From Thermodesulfobacteriota bacterium (lineage in GTDB: Bacteria; Thermosulfidibacterota; Thermosulfidibacteria; Thermosulfidibacterales; B14-G1), in NCBI GenBank assembly GCA_024274915.1, contig JAJSAC010000012.1, positions 1 to 64,000 on the forward strand: a stretch of DNA of 64,000 nt, read 5' to 3'. The notes beneath the pieces were generated by a model, which saw only the letters and a program-made list of their open reading frames with translations, was not told where the DNA came from and searched no databases. Below are positions 63,114-64,000 of the stretch, piece by piece. The stretch's first letter is position 1, and the number at the start of each line of letters is the position of its first letter. The position numbers were made by a program, and so were the translations under genes.

Positions 63114-63728
63114 CTACTCCTGCTCCTCTTCCTCTTCCTCCTCTTCCTCCTCAGCGGCCTCGGTCTCTCTGACGGCAGGACTCACCACCGTCACTACAGG
63201 AGCAGAGGGATCCTCTTTCACTTCGACTCCCTCGGCCAGGGGCAGGTCTCTGACAAAGAGGGTATCTCCCACGTCTAGGGACGAGATGTCCACCACCAAC
63301 TCCTCAGGGATGTCTTTGGGGAAACACTCAATCTCCACTTCATCCATGAGAAATTCCACAATGCCACCTTTCTTCAAACCAACAGGATCGCCCTCAAACT
63401 TGATGGGAACCATGAGGGTCATGAGCTTACCGAATGTTACCGCGTAGAAGTCCACATGGAGCACGTCCAGGCTCACGGGGTCGGCCTGGACGTCTTTGAT
63501 GATCACCTTCACAGTCTCCCCGTCCAGATCCAGATCATAGAGCTTGGCTTCGCTCCATTCTCCCCTCAACTTATGAACAGAGCCCTTGGCCACAAGGGCC
63601 AGGGGAGTGGCCTCCCTATCAGGACCATAGACCACCCCCGGGACATACCCCTCTCTCCGGAGTTTCCTGGCCACTTCCTTCCCCGTGGCCTCTCTCTTAG
63701 TAGCCCTAAAGATTACCGTCTCTTCCAT
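63114..63728 (-). CDS. rplY: 50S ribosomal protein L25 (CTC/TL5 type)
   Basis: 204 residues with the L25 N-domain (IFRATKREATGKEVARKLRR) that binds 5S rRNA and the beta-rich C-terminal TL5/CTC domain, ending in a long Glu run. AAGGAGG stands about 13 nt before the ATG at 63728, a rather long gap; an upstream start at 63755 would add nine residues. It lies between prs and pth. Confidence 0.96.
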   Translation of the reverse strand: MEETVIFRATKREATGKEVARKLRREGYVPGVVYGPDREATPLALVAKGSVHKLRGEWSEAKLYDLDLDGETVKVIIKDVQADPVSLDVLHVDFYAVTFGKLMTLMVPIKFEGDPVGLKKGGIVEFLMDEVEIECFPKDIPEELVVDISSLDVGDTLFVRDLPLAEGVEVKEDPSAPVVTVVSPAVRETEAAEEEEEEEEEEQE

Positions 63729-63747
63729 AATCGAATCTCGACCTCCT

Positions 63748-64000
63748 TCACACAAATAGAGAACTCACTGACTCTCCCAGGTGAATCCTCCTTATAGCCT
63801 CCGCCACAAGGGGAGCCACTGAAAGAACCTTTACCTTTGTGAAATCCTCCTTCAAAGGTATAGTGTTGGTGACTACCACTTCCCGGAGGGCAGAGGACTC
63901 TATTCTCTCCCGAGCAGGGCCGGAAAAGACGGGATGGGTGGCAGCAGCTATGCACTCCACCGCCCCGTGTTCCAAAAGGGCCTCCACTGACCTAACCAGG
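63748..64000 (-). CDS. prs: ribose-phosphate pyrophosphokinase, C-terminal end (5' partial)
   Basis: The frame is open to the window edge, so the start is outside. The visible part has [22 protein letters not shown] and VVVTNTIPL, the C-terminal signature of PRPP synthase, and ends with [22 protein letters not shown]. It makes PRPP from ribose-5-phosphate and ATP. It is followed by rplY and pth as usual. Confidence 0.95.
   Translation of the reverse strand, partial: LVRSVEALLEHGAVECIAAATHPVFSGPARERIESSALREVVVTNTIPLKEDFTKVKVLSVAPLVAEAIRRIHLGESVSSLFV

Overview
The window reads as chromosome from an anaerobic, diderm bacterium. The best guess is a thermophilic or syntrophic lineage in or near Desulfobacterota, but this is inferred from gene content without a database search. 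The grounds are an ETF:menaquinone oxidoreductase beside etfBA, a four-subunit 2-oxoacid:ferredoxin oxidoreductase, a K+-dependent membrane pyrophosphatase signature, a TonB-like protein, ThyX instead of ThyA, a LonB/LonC-type protease and many ferredoxin-type proteins. Gene density is high, ATGA-type overlaps are common, and arginine codons AGG/AGA are frequent.

1-12.4 kb (+) is an acyl-CoA oxidation block: two acyl-CoA dehydrogenases (the first cut by the window edge), etfBA, the membrane Fe-S oxidoreductase, a cobalamin adenosyltransferase, a B12-dependent acyl-CoA mutase in two subunits with a CoA-transferase-family pair between them, and the MeaB chaperone GTPase. The mutase carries Phe and Gln where methylmalonyl-CoA mutase has Tyr89 and Arg207, so it looks like an isobutyryl-CoA-type mutase. 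12.4-19.1 kb (-) holds coaBC, ubiX, a DUF1015 gene and a VOR/KOR operon with an ACT-domain gene. Two tRNA genes (Gln, Glu) are fired divergently from that operon.

19.3-25.6 kb (-) holds a CDF transporter and then a seven-gene cluster: MerR-NifX fusion regulator, NifX-DUF5320-like protein, two MinD/ferredoxin ATPases, an Mrp ATPase, a DUF1847 protein, and a ferredoxin with a long Gly/Arg-rich tail. The regulator's promoter is buried in a perfect 10-bp-arm palindrome resembling the HspR HAIR site. This is the most system-like unexplained cluster and is related to the orange-protein (ORP) loci of anaerobes.

25.7-35.6 kb holds glycogen phosphorylase, a pyruvate kinase gene split by a 241-bp non-autonomous mobile element (a second copy lies at 54.3 kb), a frameshifted DUF3857/transglutaminase gene, cmk and a Lon-like protease. 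35.7-49.5 kb holds a phosphohexomutase, a TrmN6-like methylase, recJ, birA, a TonB-like gene, then on the minus strand rpmE-thyX-prfA-HU-comEC-trpS and a small coiled-coil gene-def-glgA. 49.6-64 kb holds purL, a metallo-beta-lactamase-fold protein, an exonuclease-WYL fusion, a HAD gene with an in-frame TAA, a LysE exporter, a diguanylate cyclase operon with an archaeal-type NMN adenylyltransferase and a cinA gene that also has an in-frame TAA, and prs-rplY-pth-hppA on the minus strand.

Four genes in the window are interrupted (pyk by insertion, the transglutaminase gene by a 1-nt frameshift, HAD and cinA by TAA codons). This matters both for the biology and for judging assembly quality.
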